From Acanthaster planci (lineage: Eukaryota > Echinodermata > Asteroidea > Valvatida > Acanthasteridae), in NCBI RefSeq assembly GCF_001949145.1, contig NW_019091412.1, positions 682,888-746,887 on the forward strand: DNA of 64,000 nucleotides. Reading direction: 5' to 3'. Position 1 is the stretch's first letter, and each line of letters opens with the position of its first letter. Both the position numbers and the translations under genes were made by a program. Positions 51,101-64,000 of this stretch are shown here, one piece after another. Under the pieces are notes generated by a model that made no database searches, was not told where the DNA came from, and was given only the letters and a program-made list of their open reading frames with translations.

Positions 51101-52836
51101 TGCAAGACGCTTTAACTGATTTCTTCACCATGAACATTCATCAACATAAACGCAATACTGTCAAATCGCCCGATGGTATAGCCCGCCATTATAATTGTCG
51201 CTGTAATTTCCCAGCGTTTCTTCCCATTATGGCAACAAAATCCAGCCGCGAATACTGGATTGAAAATTTGACGGGCGTATTCCTATGGGTGATAATGTCT
51301 TTTGCCTAAAGCTCTTCACTGAGTGTGAAACTCTCCAGTTTCTGAGCCCGATTTTTCCCCCAAACGATTAACCCTTCAATGATTTATACAAATATATGCG
51401 GGTATAACAACTAGCTATTAAATTTTATGGGCTTCTGTACAATACACACGTTGAAAGAAATCATGAAGCGCCCTGAGCCCCATCCTAGTGAATAGGTGCG
51501 ATTTAAAAAATAGCATTATTTTTTATCAGTTTCAGTTGTGGACATTTTTTCGCTGACCTTGTGCTTCAACATATAGTATGATTTGTGGTCCTCAAAACTG
51601 GACTTTCATCATAATGTCATATTTGCTGTACTTATTATGTCTGAGCTGTAACCCTGATATCGCTAACAAATGCAATTTCAACAGGGCATTTCGGCAAATA
51701 TAGGTTCATTACCCGTTAGGGGTTGAAAATAAATCAAACAAGTTCGCCTAGGTCACAGGTCTCCTGAGTTATATTACAATGGTACCGTTTGAACTTTCAT
51801 TAGAAATGAACAGGCAAAAACGTGTATTTTTCTCAATCTGTCTTGTGTCTGTAGACTGACAGTCGGTATTTAACCCTAAAGGACCAGGGGCGGAATCCGC
51901 CCCCCCCCTTCCACCATATTTTTACCGATTTCGTGGCAGTACATTTTTTCAAACAGAAGTCTTCAAGAGTTTTTAAAGTAATATCTGGTAGTCATTCTGA
52001 CAACACGTTTGAGAAAATCGGACAAATTGTTCTCGTTTGGTGCCTATTTTACCGAGACAAGTCAGCCAAAATTGTATTTTTTTATATGAAAATTAACAAC
52101 AAACTCAGATGTCAATTTGAGTTGAAACTTCACATTTGTTTCACCTTGTTTACTTCAATGAATTGTTCCTTACTAGGTTTTACAAAGTATTTTCTATTTT
52201 TTCATCTCACTGGTTCATCTGTAGCTCATTATCTCCTGCCTATCAGCTGTTCTGCCCGAGGAACTCTCCGGGGGAGTTGATATCTACACCTACAGTCCGT
52301 TCTTAGACGATTCAGGATCCCTTGCAGATGACAGCGATACAGCTGACAGCCATCCAACCGTGTCATTCACTCTCTATTGCAAGTTTGGACTAGGCTTCCT
52401 CGTCTCGTCCATCTACAATCTCCTTATCATCGTGGGCTGCTGCTACTACGCCTTTAGGGCCCGTCACGTGCCAGACAATTACAACGAGTCCAAGTTCATT
52501 GCGGTCAGCGTCTACTCAACCTTGGTGCTGTGTTTGGCCGTTGTACCGGTCTATCAGACCTCAGACGATATACATATGAAGATTGCCACGCTTAGCCTTG
52601 CTCTGGTCATCAATGCTTACGTCACTCTGGTCTGTCTGTACATGCCCAAGTTTTACATCATCTACGTCATCGAGAGGAAGTCGCAAGAGACAGACAGGAC
52701 GCGGTCTGGAAGCAGCTTTAAAGATGGGAGAAGTAGCTTTGAAAGTAGTTTGCGAAATAGCCTCCGCACAACGCAACATCACGCGCCAGTCAACACAAGT
52801 GTTGAGCTTCTTCGCTCAAGAGGACAAGACTTGTAG
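45135..52836 (+). CDS. Metabotropic-glutamate-receptor-like class C GPCR, two exons, 921 aa
   Basis: Exon 1 45135-47288, exon 2 52225-52836; phase-0 intron (CAG, GTAGGT; acceptor TGTAG). The ATG at 45135 gives 921 aa; the in-frame ATG at 45213 (Met27) is followed directly by a signal peptide and may be the real start. Venus-flytrap domain about 55-490 (LGFDIRDDC, GIVGPG, SYAATSDELSDK, NPWFD), then the nine-cysteine domain with all nine cysteines (ICREKC through TRC), TM1-4 in exon 1 (KASSRELSYVNLAG, FRAGKRSTQRPRF) and TM5-7 in exon 2 (HVPDNYNESKFIAVSVYST, PKFY). The TM3 and loop-2 cysteines (PSCSV, LYCKF) are present. By alignment T195, D215, Y243 and D324 match mGluR1 T188, D208, Y236 and D318, while S186 is Ala and R78 is Val. 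Extracellular loop 2 carries an acidic insert. The tail is short (about 60 aa), with no Homer-type PPxxF. Expected plasma-membrane receptor; ligand unknown. Paralogue of the damaged copy at 17857. Confidence 0.92.
47289..52224 (+). other. 4.9-kb intron of the intact class C receptor
   Basis: No nested gene recognised. Near 51870-51912 lies TTTAACCCTAAAGGACCAGGGGCGGAATCCGCCCCCCCCC, a composition typical of small dispersed DNA elements in invertebrates; no second end was found. Confidence 0.6.
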
Positions 52837-55800
52837 CCATTTTATAATTTTTTTCACCATATCTCGTACAACAGCAGCAAAGGGAAACCTTATACGCTGT
52901 GAATGTATCTGATTTTGAGATGCCTGGATATGTAGCTCTTTTGTTTACGACCTCTACAACGAATCGACTCCACAAAAGCACCTTCATCAAAGCGCCTATT
53001 CATGGGCGTGTTGTATGGCACACGCGTTGCTTCATGCGTAAAAAAGAATTAAGAATTGGTGTTAATATGTAAATGAAGGAGCTTCTCGTTCTTTTTAACT
53101 AAAGCACCACTGCTTTGCTCTCAATTTATTGCGAGTTATCTAAAGTCTGATAGGGTTCCAAGGGTGCCCTACGACAAGTCAGCTACGATGCTAAAACAAT
53201 GTGACAAATTAACAATGCTATGACTAGGGAATGCTATCGTTAGTGAAAAATATGCATTTAATGTGAAGAGGTCTGTTTCTTTCTTATGATTCTGGGCATA
53301 AGATTAAATGTAGATAGAAATTGGTTACCCAAGCCTGACATTGTCACACAAGATCTACCCTAGACAAGATCATTATAAGAACACAAACATCTTACTCCAA
53401 GAAGTATTCTCATTTACAGAAATGTCATTTTGATGACTTGATTTTCGGAATATCTTGACATATAAATTTATCATCCTGTAAAATATTTTGGTAACATTTT
53501 GAGCATCAAAATAAGACAAGTAGCAGATAAAAATCATACGTATAGGAATCATTGCGAAATGTCTTCAGCTGAAAGTAATTTTCGAGATATCTGGCGCTGT
53601 TATCTCTTCATTGAAATGCCGGCTTGGTAGAGTAGCATTAATAGGTTGACTGTTTCCCGCCGGTAGGACAGATGTTTACCCTAGCATGCCGTACAAATAC
53701 GCAGCATGTCAGTAAACTGGGCTGGTTAAATACATCAGCGTCCACACTGCAGCCGTAATGGTTTCTCTAGCCCAAATATGTTAGGAGTTGCAACCGGCAC
53801 TTGGAGCCTGGAAGCCAAGACGCCTGGGGCAGCTGCGCAGCTGCTTGGGGAAGAGGCAGGTGTGTTCACCCCGCCTTGGAATGGTGAAAATGAATCGGAA
53901 CATTAGCGGAGACACAGTAAGCACGCCGAGATATGCCAGCCTGACGCGCGCTAATCTAGACTCGGCCAGCACATTGCATAAACATGTTTTCTAGCAAGTG
54001 AGTTAGAGCAAATCCACGACTCACTATATGGTGACTGCAAGCAAGCAATATCACCTCAATCGGTTGTGAGATTTAGATTTCTGAAGAATTTGGTGATGGC
54101 ATAAATCAGAATACGTAACATCAGTAGGTCAATACTCCAAGCACGCAAATTTTCCCACTAGTGACACTAGACTGCTTCAAGAATGCATGAATATTTTATT
54201 CGATTTCCCATCCGTCTTACATTTTTACTGTGAAAATACCCAATAGAAAAATAACCTAACGCAGACACTATTAAGCTGTTGACAATAATATGTTGAAACC
54301 TGGTCACTCTAATCGCTAGAAACGATAGATTACACAGTTAACGGCAATTTAAAGTGTAACTTGACAGTCGACGACTGCTTGATAACCAGTTGAGTATGCG
54401 CAAGAGATGCCCACAAACGGTAATCCGAACGCTCAGATTACTAGTCTTGACCGTTCGAACCAATATTCATGACCCGATCTTTCATAATTCAAGGCAAACA
54501 TCCTTAGCCTTGGGGGTGACTTGTTACCCCGATCCTCTCCAATACTCGTTCCGATTCTGTGTCAAAAAGAAACAAAAAACGAACGGAATTGACCCGCCTG
54601 AAAAGGCTGGTCGGGCCTTATTGTCATCGACATCTGCCCTTTTCCCAGCCGTAACCTTTCTGTCCGTCTTATGATAAAATAATAACGAGGGAACGGCGAG
54701 TAGCAAAGGCTTGTCTACTCTTCAAAGGTTTGATGACTAGTGGAAGGGCGCAAATACGAAGAGCGCAAACCTTGACAGGAAGAGCACGGGGAAACGATGC
54801 ATTGGTCCCGCGTCTGTGATGATTTTTAAGTGGTCAAGATCACTCTCGTGAATTCGATTTGCGTTGTACGTAAGGGAAGTTGTCACTCAGTCTTCGGTCT
54901 TTTGCATTTCGAAAGGACTTGACAGCTTGTACAAATCCTGCAGATCTTTTAGTCGGGTTGGAGATCAATAAATCAGAAATATAGAGTTCATAACTACTTT
55001 AGAGCTGGTGTTTGTATTTCTGAGGAGGCGCAATGGTACATTTGGTATCTGTGTTAATACCGTTCCTTGAGCTAAATAAAAATACCTATGTCTTAAAATG
55101 AAAAATGTTCTGCAAAATACATGTAAAATCTTAATTTCACTGATCAGCCGCCTTTACCACAATAGAACATTCGTTAACATAATTCAAATATCCAATGGCA
55201 ACTTGTTCTCACTTCCCTCAACATCTAATAAGAGTTGGAGAGAACCGCGTTCCCCGCGGAGTGTAATTTAAACGCCTTTGGAGGACATATAGCAATTTGT
55301 CCTTCACACCGACTGCCCGCAAGGAGAATCGTGCTTCTTGGATATTTCTCAGTCTTTACTTTGATCACGTTTTTCGCCAAATGGGCCCAGAGAAAAATCC
55401 TTGTATTTTCTTCCTACATTTTCAATACCTAATTCGTCTTACTCTTAACGAAATACTGGCGACCATTTGACATTGTTGAATGTTTAATCAGCCGTTAAAA
55501 TGTGGAATGCAGAATCAGGGTAGGTTATAATCAAACGTGGGAACTGCGTTTATATATGCAACTTCTGAATGTAGGACTTTGCTGAATATTCTGCTTTCTA
55601 TGCAAAAATTGCCATGAAATTAGCAGGTGTTTCAAAGATTTTGTAACCAAAATCCACCTTTTGTAACCAGCTAGAGAAGAAAAAGAAAACTAAGATTTTT
55701 CTTAAAGGTCCATTTTAAAGATGTTTTCTTCAGCAGACGTAAATTAACCTGTGCTCGCGGGAAAGTGTGTACAACAGGTGAATCCCAGTTCCCATCTCTT

Positions 55801-57457
55801 TTTTGGAGGTAACTTTGGTGGATTTATTGGCGGTGGTTGTATTTCTGTTAGATTTTACCCAGAACAAACCAGAAAAGTGAGAACACAGGCTGACAAGCTT
55901 GGTCGCAGTGAAAAGACAGATGATAAAATGCTAACCATAGGCTTGGGGTTTCGTATCTCCTTGATTAAGTCTGCCTGTCTGGAGCCAGCTAAAATGACAC
56001 ACATCAATCGTTGGCAACGAAGCAACCGGTTACAAGTCAGAAGACACTGAGCACGTTGGGATAGGCTACACTGTCAGCTGGTCATGTATAACATAGCTTG
56101 ATGACAGGCTACAAATAGCAACATGACCGTAAGCAATCAAAATATCCATGTGTTTAATACAAGTAATGAGGGAGAGACAGAAGTCACCTGAAAACTTAGA
56201 AAAGCTTTGCAGTAAAAGACAATTTTAGACTTCTTACACACTACATTAATATTGATTTGGTAGGGTGCTTTCAAAGAATTTACAAGAAAAAAATTTCCGT
56301 TGTTGATGCAGGTCAACCACTGTCATGAGGACGGATCGATAACAGCACACTCAATTCCTTCATCCATCGGCCAACTCCGATGGACAACATTTGTCATCTC
56401 CATCGTCCACCGAGGCTGAACTGACAGACAAGAGACGGACACCAAGACAAGAGAACTCACTCACAAGGCAAACCTTAGCTGTCACCCGTTAATGTGACAG
56501 CCCAACACTTGCTCAGTAATAATAAAAAGGGTGGCTGGCAAATTAAATGCACACCAAACTGTCACCGTTGAAGGAGCCTGGGTGGATGACATTACCCGCA
56601 GTTCTCAGACTGAAATTCTATCATGATAAACAGCAACTATAACTGAAGGGGCCCCCAGTTGACAAGGCACGAACTAAGAAGTCGGTCCTTGGTGTTCAAA
56701 CAACCGTTTTAAGTTCAAAGATGAGGTTAGCAAGCAAAATAAAAAAGAGGTCAACACGAGCACCTTAACGCACATTTTGAAAATATAACACTAAATATGA
56801 AAGAAAATAGTGTGATTTCTCGGAGGAAATCAATGACCGATTAGAAAGAGAGTTGTTGAATTGAATTCCAAGCCATGTTCTTGCATTACCTTGTATTAGT
56901 GTTTCACACATTTCACTTTATATCAGCGCTGCCCTTCATTGACAAATGAAAAGAAAGTGTATAGGCTTTGAAATTTGAGAAGAATGTCGATTCCCGGGGT
57001 TGAGATCTGACCATGGGGCAGGTGCTTCTCTAATTGCCGGAACATCATCCCAAAGAGTCATACATTGTACAGACGGGACAACCAGGCCCGGACAGATATC
57101 ATCCGACACCGGCCAATAAAAGGCCAGGAATACGCTAGGCATTACTTACGCCCCGTAGTTCACGCGTCCGCTGGGATCGCTCTTGTCTCCTTGTATACAT
57201 CTTGTAAACGATTACCTGCGCGTATACGTGCTAATTCTAACTACTTTTCATCGGCCTCGTCCCCAGGGTAGGAATTGATAGCCGCTCAACCCCTCGGCAA
57301 TTTGTAGGTTTCTTTTATACAATTCATGTTGATTAACACGGCTATACCACTCGCCACATTACTGAAGTCTCCAGTAGTTCAATTATAGTGACTCTCATTA
57401 AGCAAACCAAAATGTTGCAGCGGCTAAGTACAGTGTATTTCAACACTTCACACATCA
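52837..57457. other. Spacer downstream of the intact receptor
   Basis: Includes the receptor 3' UTR; an ATTAAA lies at 53303-53308. No gene recognised on either strand. Confidence 0.5.
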
Positions 57458-57753
57458 ACTCGTAACAAGTTTGAATTCCTTGCGAAGTCCCAGCACAGGT
57501 CTTGACATTTCTGTAATTTCGTTTCTAAAGACCACTATCGGCAAAGACTGCTGACGCAGGAGTTCGCTTAGCGAGATCGAATACATGGGGAAAAATATAT
57601 TTCCCATTGGACTGCGCCACCCAAGGACATCATCCGGCCGGCGAATTCCAAGACATTTCGACGTCAGTTCGAAATATCCTTTTGTAATTAGTACTGGGTT
57701 GGTGACGTTACGCATGGCCACAGAAAGTGAAGTCAGACCGTCACCTGAGCTGC
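57458..57753 (-). pseudogene. Possible exon fragment, weakly Cys-loop-receptor-like
   Basis: Minus-strand frame open after a CCCCTACAG acceptor: GDGLTSLSVAMRNV, PVLITKGYFEL, DDVLGWRSPMGNI, SLPIVVFRNEI, then TGA. The spacing of VL-T, D-x-x-L-x-W-x-P, NI and PI-V recalls loops of the nicotinic/5-HT3 ectodomain, but the Cys-loop and all four membrane segments are absent nearby. It shares a DGLT-x-SL start with the fragment at 44023-44089 on the same strand. May be a remnant or chance. Confidence 0.22.
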
Positions 57754-60700
57754 CTGTAGGGGATATGCGTTGACAATGACGGAGTCGATGATCGAACAAC
57801 AAAAAGTCCAAGAATACGACGGACAATATTTTCCACTCACAATCGGAAACGTGAGCTTGATATACACTGTATAATGAAGCACAATATGTCTACGTTTACA
57901 GCTTCCGGGATATTACAGTAATCACTGCCATTTTGACGTTTTAATTCCATTTATCTTTTAGTCGTGATTTACTCTTCACTCACCTTGATAAATTCCAGTA
58001 GTAACATACAGGACTGGGAGAACAATGAAAGCAGCACGATTACGGTAATCCCGATGGGATTACAGAGATTTGGATATTTTGCAAGACATTTGAGTAATTA
58101 CAATAGTTACAATGATCATTAAATGTGAATGATATCAAAATAGAAAATGTAAATTTTACAAAACAGGGAACTAGCTGAAATAATTCTTTACTCTATTCAC
58201 ATTAAATCAAAATAAAATTACAATTTACACAAAATAAAAACGAATTATTATTCATTCAACCGTATATGTTCGATATTTTCCTTAGTGCATGCATTGTTAA
58301 GAAGTGTTTCCTTTGTGAGGGCAATGTTTCTACGTTATTTGATTTCATTCATCTTGTACAACCCTTTGGGCTACACTATCAATGCACCTTGCTGACAGGT
58401 CCAGGAAGCTGCAGTTGATGTTTACAGCCATCGTCCCTGCCAAGAATTACAGATGTGAAAGTGCAGAAACACCATTTGGCAGCCACTTAAACTCTTGGTG
58501 GCAGCAGACACAAGATTCCTACTTCTGTTGAAGTTTATTCTTAGAATTATGCTTTGTTGTAAATAGTAGCTGGCGTAATTAACATATGATACAAGTGCGC
58601 CACAGATTTTACGGGAAAAGGCTAAGGTTCCCACTGAAGCACTTATGCAACCATTCAAAACTTAATAAAAAAAAAGAAGGCAAGGTTTCTGAAGACAGCA
58701 GTGATCGCTACACTGAGCCATGACTTGGACGATGTTGCTCGTTAAGAGGTAATGGGGTTGATGCAAGCAGTATCAATGATGATCCCTATTAAAGAATCTC
58801 TTTAATGTTAGGCGTTGACAGCACGTGTCGAGAAAGGCTCGAACGCTCATCTGCACTTTATCATCGAAGATACAAAAAGTGTATCTTGTGGTTCGACTTC
58901 CTGTGTTCGAGTTCACAAACGATCTGCGCGGAGTGGAAAGTTGCCGACAAAAAATGTGGGCCGCCAATGTGGAGGTGCGAAATGCAATATCGAGACAATA
59001 CTTTAAACACGTCTCCAAAATAGACTCTTAAATTCCTGCTTCCCTTCAGATCCTGAGAGACACAACGGACAAGAGATGTATGTTGCCAAGACGATGGTTG
59101 CAGTCTTAAGGGAAGAGGATGATTGCCGCAGGGACAGAAATATATAGAAAAGGCAAATGATATTGCGGGAAGTAATGTGCGGGGACTTGCACTGTAATAT
59201 TTAATGAAAGGAGACCTTTTACTGCCACATTATTGCCACACATGATGTCACAAAAAATCAAGACAGGCCAACCATGCCTGCATGATGAACCACACGATGA
59301 ATGGGCTCGTTCACGTGGTTTTAGACAATCAATTTAACAGATGAATTGTTTTTTGCTGCTTCACAGATTTGACATCATTAGAACAGCTGCAACATTCCCA
59401 GGTACCCTACGTGGACACAGTGATGGTGATATTTTCAGAGAATCCTTGATTCGTTTTTGCCTCCAAGGAGGTGCACATGCATGGTACCAATATACCTTCG
59501 ATCGATGGAATCAACTCAATCCCACAGAGGGTACAAAGTGTAACGTAAACAGACATTCCGTGGCTTGCTGTAGGTGCTGTTGGTGTGATATCTTTGCCTT
59601 TGCAATATTCTTTGGTATTAAACGGAAGTGCAGATCGGTCCAATGCCCTGCCAAAGGGTTTGGTACTTGTCGGTACTTAGGACTACATTTTTATTTATTA
59701 AAGTTTTACCAATCAAGCTTTCTGGGTGAAAGCGAATAACCTTATGAGCAAATAACAATTCATGGAGCACAAGCATGTAGTCCCTCAGTAATAACAATGT
59801 GGGCAACATATGTAAAAATCTGCCGAAGACTCATAAAAGCTGACCTGCCACTGCGAGCCAACATCCAGCGAGGCTTCTTCATTGACACTGCACTTATGGC
59901 AAGGGTCGCAAGGGTGCAATTTCATCCTGACAGTCGGTAGGCAAAGCTGGGTTAATTGTGTTTGGACGACAACTTGTACCGAAACATCCACGGGGGATTG
60001 TATTCAGCATTTCTAAGTTTCCTCAGCGAACACATAGATTCATTTGAATTGCTCACTTTGTTATCCTTCATATTAAAAAGGCAAATTTCGTTTAGCAAAA
60101 TTAAACTTGATACTCATAGAGAATTCATGACTGTCTACCTGTACAGGAACATAATGTTTTCAAATGAGAAAGTTTGAAAAACTAGGCTATTTTAAAGAGG
60201 GTTTAATGCACTAAACTGGCGCAACTACAGAAAAGCTTGTACTTTCTCTTCGATTTGTAAGGTATTTTTCTTTCCTGCAGTTGTTGCGAAATCAATGATC
60301 CGAGGTCTGGGCTAAAACCTCAAAAGGCGTCCTGGAGATAACAATGTCGCGGGAGCTTCATTCCTTCCCTATATACGATGGTGCTGAATAACCTAGGGAC
60401 TGATGCGCAGCATTCTCTTCGATTCAAAGCCTTACACTCCATCTCGCCGCACGTGACCAAGTCGAGCTTTGATTGATTTTCTGTGAACCTGAACATGCAC
60501 TGTCGCCGAAGGGTTATGTCATTCTTTTTTTGGGGGGGACAAGATCCGATTTTGTTAAAGAAGACATAGTCATACAAAATGACAACGAATGATGTCTGGG
60601 CAGAAAGTGTTAAGCACTTGATTGAGTTGGAAATAGAACCACCAACAGACCGATAGCGCCTGCTAAGTGACATGACCTATAGTGGGTATAAAATTTCAAC

Positions 60701-63700
60701 AAACACGCGTGCGGTGCCCACCAAATAGCAAAGTGTTTCTTAAGTATCATTAACCAAAAATAAAGCCGACGGTGGGTACCGTACTCAGACTACTGATGTA
60801 CTGGGTACTAAACCGTCATTTGGCTGTAATGTTTGTAAATAAAACTCGAAACACACTTGCTATGAGGTTAATACCCACTACAGGTCTGGTGATTTATCGG
60901 GCGCAATCCGTCTTTTACTATGGTAATGACGGACAGGTGACAAGAGCTGACACGGATCTGGAATGGTGCGGCACTAATCAAGCAGTAGGTCATGAAACTC
61001 AACAATTGACTTGAATTTTAGACACCAATGCTCAATTTAAAACTTCATTTAACTTCATTCAAATGATACAGTCAGGCGAGTGGGCAATGCCAACGTGCCA
61101 ACAGGCACAGCTAGCAATTAACGTGAAAGTGTGTTGCGTACGTGATGGCTGCGCAGCTCATGCACCAATTTGACGCTACGTACGTGACGGAGTCCGTTGG
61201 CGTGTGATCACAGAAATCCGGCAAGGGCGAAGAAGTGGGTTCAAATCAAATTATCACTCACAAAACCTCTGGGACCCAAAGGCACACCAATGACGGAAAA
61301 AACATGTGCCGAAGCAATCATGACAATGTGACAGCAACATGAAATGACGCGTATTGGGAGATCTCTTTTGAACTGGACAATCAAACTGGTCTGACATGTT
61401 GTGCTTGGAGGCAATGGAAATTTGAAATAATAAGCATAGCTGCAGAGACCTACCAAGCTTGGACAAGACAGTTATTATACACGATATGGCCAAAAACACT
61501 AGAACCAAAAGGCTTCAAGGTCACCTCATGTAACCTTATGGGCGAACTGCAACAGGTCAAGCCTGTGAAAATCATTACAAGTTTCTCGGTACTAAAATTC
61601 AAGTTGATATTCAGTTCGACCTCAAAGCAATAGAAACTGTGCAAGACGCCCATTGGCAAGCAAACCCAGGCACAGGCTAGCCGGGTATCACTTCGCTAGA
61701 GGTGAGTCCACGACCCATGTGGCCATGATGTCTATATCAACACATCACAAGTTCAACTCGATGCAGCACCATTTGTCAGTCCAAACTCGATCGCTGTGTG
61801 TCTTAAAATCCTTAACTGGACCCAACACATTCATAACTCCGATTCACTTTCTTGCCTTTTCGCAAAGAATTCTTCTGGTTAATGGCATAATGTGGGGCTA
61901 GTTGATAGATGGCTTACAGTAAAAACCTTATTATCAAGGGCCTTAAGAAGTAAATCTTTTGCGTAAGGATCCAATTTCTCCAATCGCGGACAATTTACAG
62001 CCAATTTGAGGCTGCCAAACACGTAGCACTACATCTCCTGAACTATACTGCCTGCCAAGTCCCAGTCACCCTGTACATTCTCACAATATGTTAAAACTGA
62101 CTGTATTTGCCATTTTCTGATCATAGTAATTTTGATAAGACAAATACTCCATTTGCCTGATAACTCATCCAAGTCCCTCGTTGTATAAAGTGCCATCTCT
62201 CTTTTGGGATATATCAATCATTATTGATGTAACCCACACAAGGAAGATTGGTAAATCATCTTTCCAGATAATGAGTCAATTTGTTACTGACAACATTAAA
62301 CTAGAAATGACACATAACGGACGCCAGTGTCCAAATCGACAGAAAAAATGTTTTTCTTCATGCCAACCGTCTAGGTCAATTATTACTCAGTGGCCGCATT
62401 TTGACCGTTGGTTGCCCCGTGCAGGCTGTGATGTCTCTAATGGTTACGGCTCGTCCGTTGTGTAGCGCATTCTATCTGATGAGCCACACCGACACATCGA
62501 GTTAAGGTGGAGAGAATGCAGAAGAAAATTGCACATCTTCTAAGATCCAAGATGAAGAAGGTAGCGTTTGCTGTCATCTTCTCTAGCCGTCCCTCGCTAA
62601 TACCTGGTTCTCTTCTTTCTCCAAGTCTATTAGTCTACACACGGACACATACATGTAGATTGCCTTAGCTGTCATATGACAAAATATTGTCTACACTTCG
62701 CTCATCCAATTACCGGTGAATAAAGCGGAAAAACAAGAGAGCAACAAATTGCCACCTTTTACCAAGGATTAGCCTGGGAAATGAAAAGGGTAATCCCCTA
62801 CGCTTGCTTTGAAACCTCAATTCCTACTGGAAATCACTGATCAACTACGCTTAGACTAAGGAGAGCGATATATGATAGTTCTTGGAAAATACATGTACTT
62901 CGAATAAACAACTTGGCCAAAGTCCCAGGTTGAACAATGAAGAGATAGGCAGCATATTTTTAGCAAAGAGCCGAATTTTTGTTGGAGCACAAAATAACCA
63001 AGATGAACTTAACTCATAGTCGTTAAATTTAAGACAAAGCCCGCACCCCTTGGTAGGTGATTTTCATTTTTTTAATTCAAAGACTGAACAGTCTGGGTTT
63101 ATCTGTTCCTTGAAGAGGCTGCCACGACTAGCCCTGACTGTTTAAAGATAAAGAGTACATGTATGAAAACAATTTGGAGGAGACAGGGTGCTACAGCCCA
63201 ACAAATTCAGTGGTTAGGGTTCGTTTTCAGCTTATCAAAGACAGGCTTAGATGACTGGTTAGTGAAATTCATTCAGAGGTTGTCTCTGTTGGCGAACTTG
63301 TCTCTCAATCCGAATGTGATAAAGATCAAAGCAAGTCAACCCAAGTCACATATTTGCAACCTTATTTCCTTGGACCAGTACAGTGAACTCCACTGTAGCC
63401 TATCTCCAAGCACAGACAATTTCTCACCAATCTATTTTAACCAACATTTCATGGAAAAAAGTCGAGCATTTATAGGAAGAAAATGAGTATGATCGGTAAC
63501 TCGAGCCGAGGACGAGTCCTTCCTGTGTTACGCGCTTTTCAGCTATTAACAGGAAGTGCCTACTTTGTCTTCCCGCACTTAACGGAAGTGTGCCTCCTCT
63601 TGTGGGCATGTATCTAGAGCCTATGACCCACGTCTCACGTAATCCATGATGATTCCATACACGTGCTTAGATGTGAGCAGAATTTAACTGTCTAAAAGCT

Positions 63701-64000
63701 TTCGGCGAAACCGCTAGCCATTCCCCGCCTTTCAACGATTAGACTTTAATTCTGGGCTTTGCGGCGGCTAAAATGGTATCGTTCCGTCCTTTGTCGTCTC
63801 TCAGGGGTCTGGTAACCGGGGCAAAATTGAGACTGCTGATCCAGGAAATCGTGTGACGCAAAGCCACTGGTCCGACTCCGAGGCTCGTTCGCTAAATGTA
63901 CAGCAGTCGTTCTGTCGTCCGTACAAAGTAAGTTTCAAGTCGAAAACAACTCACCACTGACAAAACTCTCTGTATATTCTACAGATTCCAAACGAATTTC
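57754..64000. other. Right-hand spacer without recognised genes
   Basis: Many short overlapping frames. 58805-59030 is open in several frames on both strands, which is typical of low stop density rather than coding. No RNA gene or array seen. Confidence 0.45.

Noticed and set aside
58805-59031. Overlapping frames open in several phases on both strands
   Set aside because: Simultaneous openness reflects low stop density; no frame has a recognisable domain.

Overview
The window is animal nuclear DNA. Genes have many short exons, GT-AG introns and long AT-rich spacers, and the sequence holds tRNA-derived and TIR-type repeats. The gene families (metabotropic-glutamate-like class C receptors, a proteinase-K-type S8 protease, a choline/ethanolamine phosphotransferase) and the dispersed 'GTGGCGTAGC' element suggest a marine invertebrate deuterostome (amphioxus, hemichordate or echinoderm). 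The sequence alone does not settle which. Nothing points to bacterial or viral DNA.

Layout. 1-1510: degenerate minisatellite of about 65 bp period. 3489-9439, minus strand: an eight-exon CDP-alcohol phosphotransferase of the CEPT1/CHPT1 family (395 aa), unusual because part of its catalytic signature is replaced. 9440-17800: repeat-rich spacer with a tRNA-derived SINE, a decayed and duplicated exon-like segment, a nest of inverted repeats and a TIR element. 17857-22795, plus: a class C GPCR copy (two exons) carrying a nonsense codon, a frameshift and a gap in the cysteine-rich domain, so probably a pseudogene. 25308-30952, plus: an eight-exon secreted S8 protease with a complete catalytic set (399 aa). 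30953-45134: mostly featureless spacer with a second TIR element. 45135-52836, plus: an intact two-exon class C GPCR (921 aa), the paralogue of the broken copy. 52837-64000: no confident gene.

The two receptors share the same phase-0 intron between TM4 and TM5, so they are duplicates of one ancestor with the S8 gene now between them. Both keep most of the residues that grip the alpha-amino-acid part of a ligand but lack the mGluR1 Arg78 equivalent that contacts the side-chain carboxylate, so glutamate is not an obvious ligand. The phosphotransferase is a housekeeping-type lipid enzyme with no evident link to the receptors.

The most interesting points are the altered phosphotransferase motif, an exon-7 relic in its intron, the receptor pair with its three lesions and changed ligand pocket, and a decayed exon near 14.6-15.4 kb with a GD-G-V-V-GN motif reminiscent of amyloid/RHIM-type signalling motifs (speculative).
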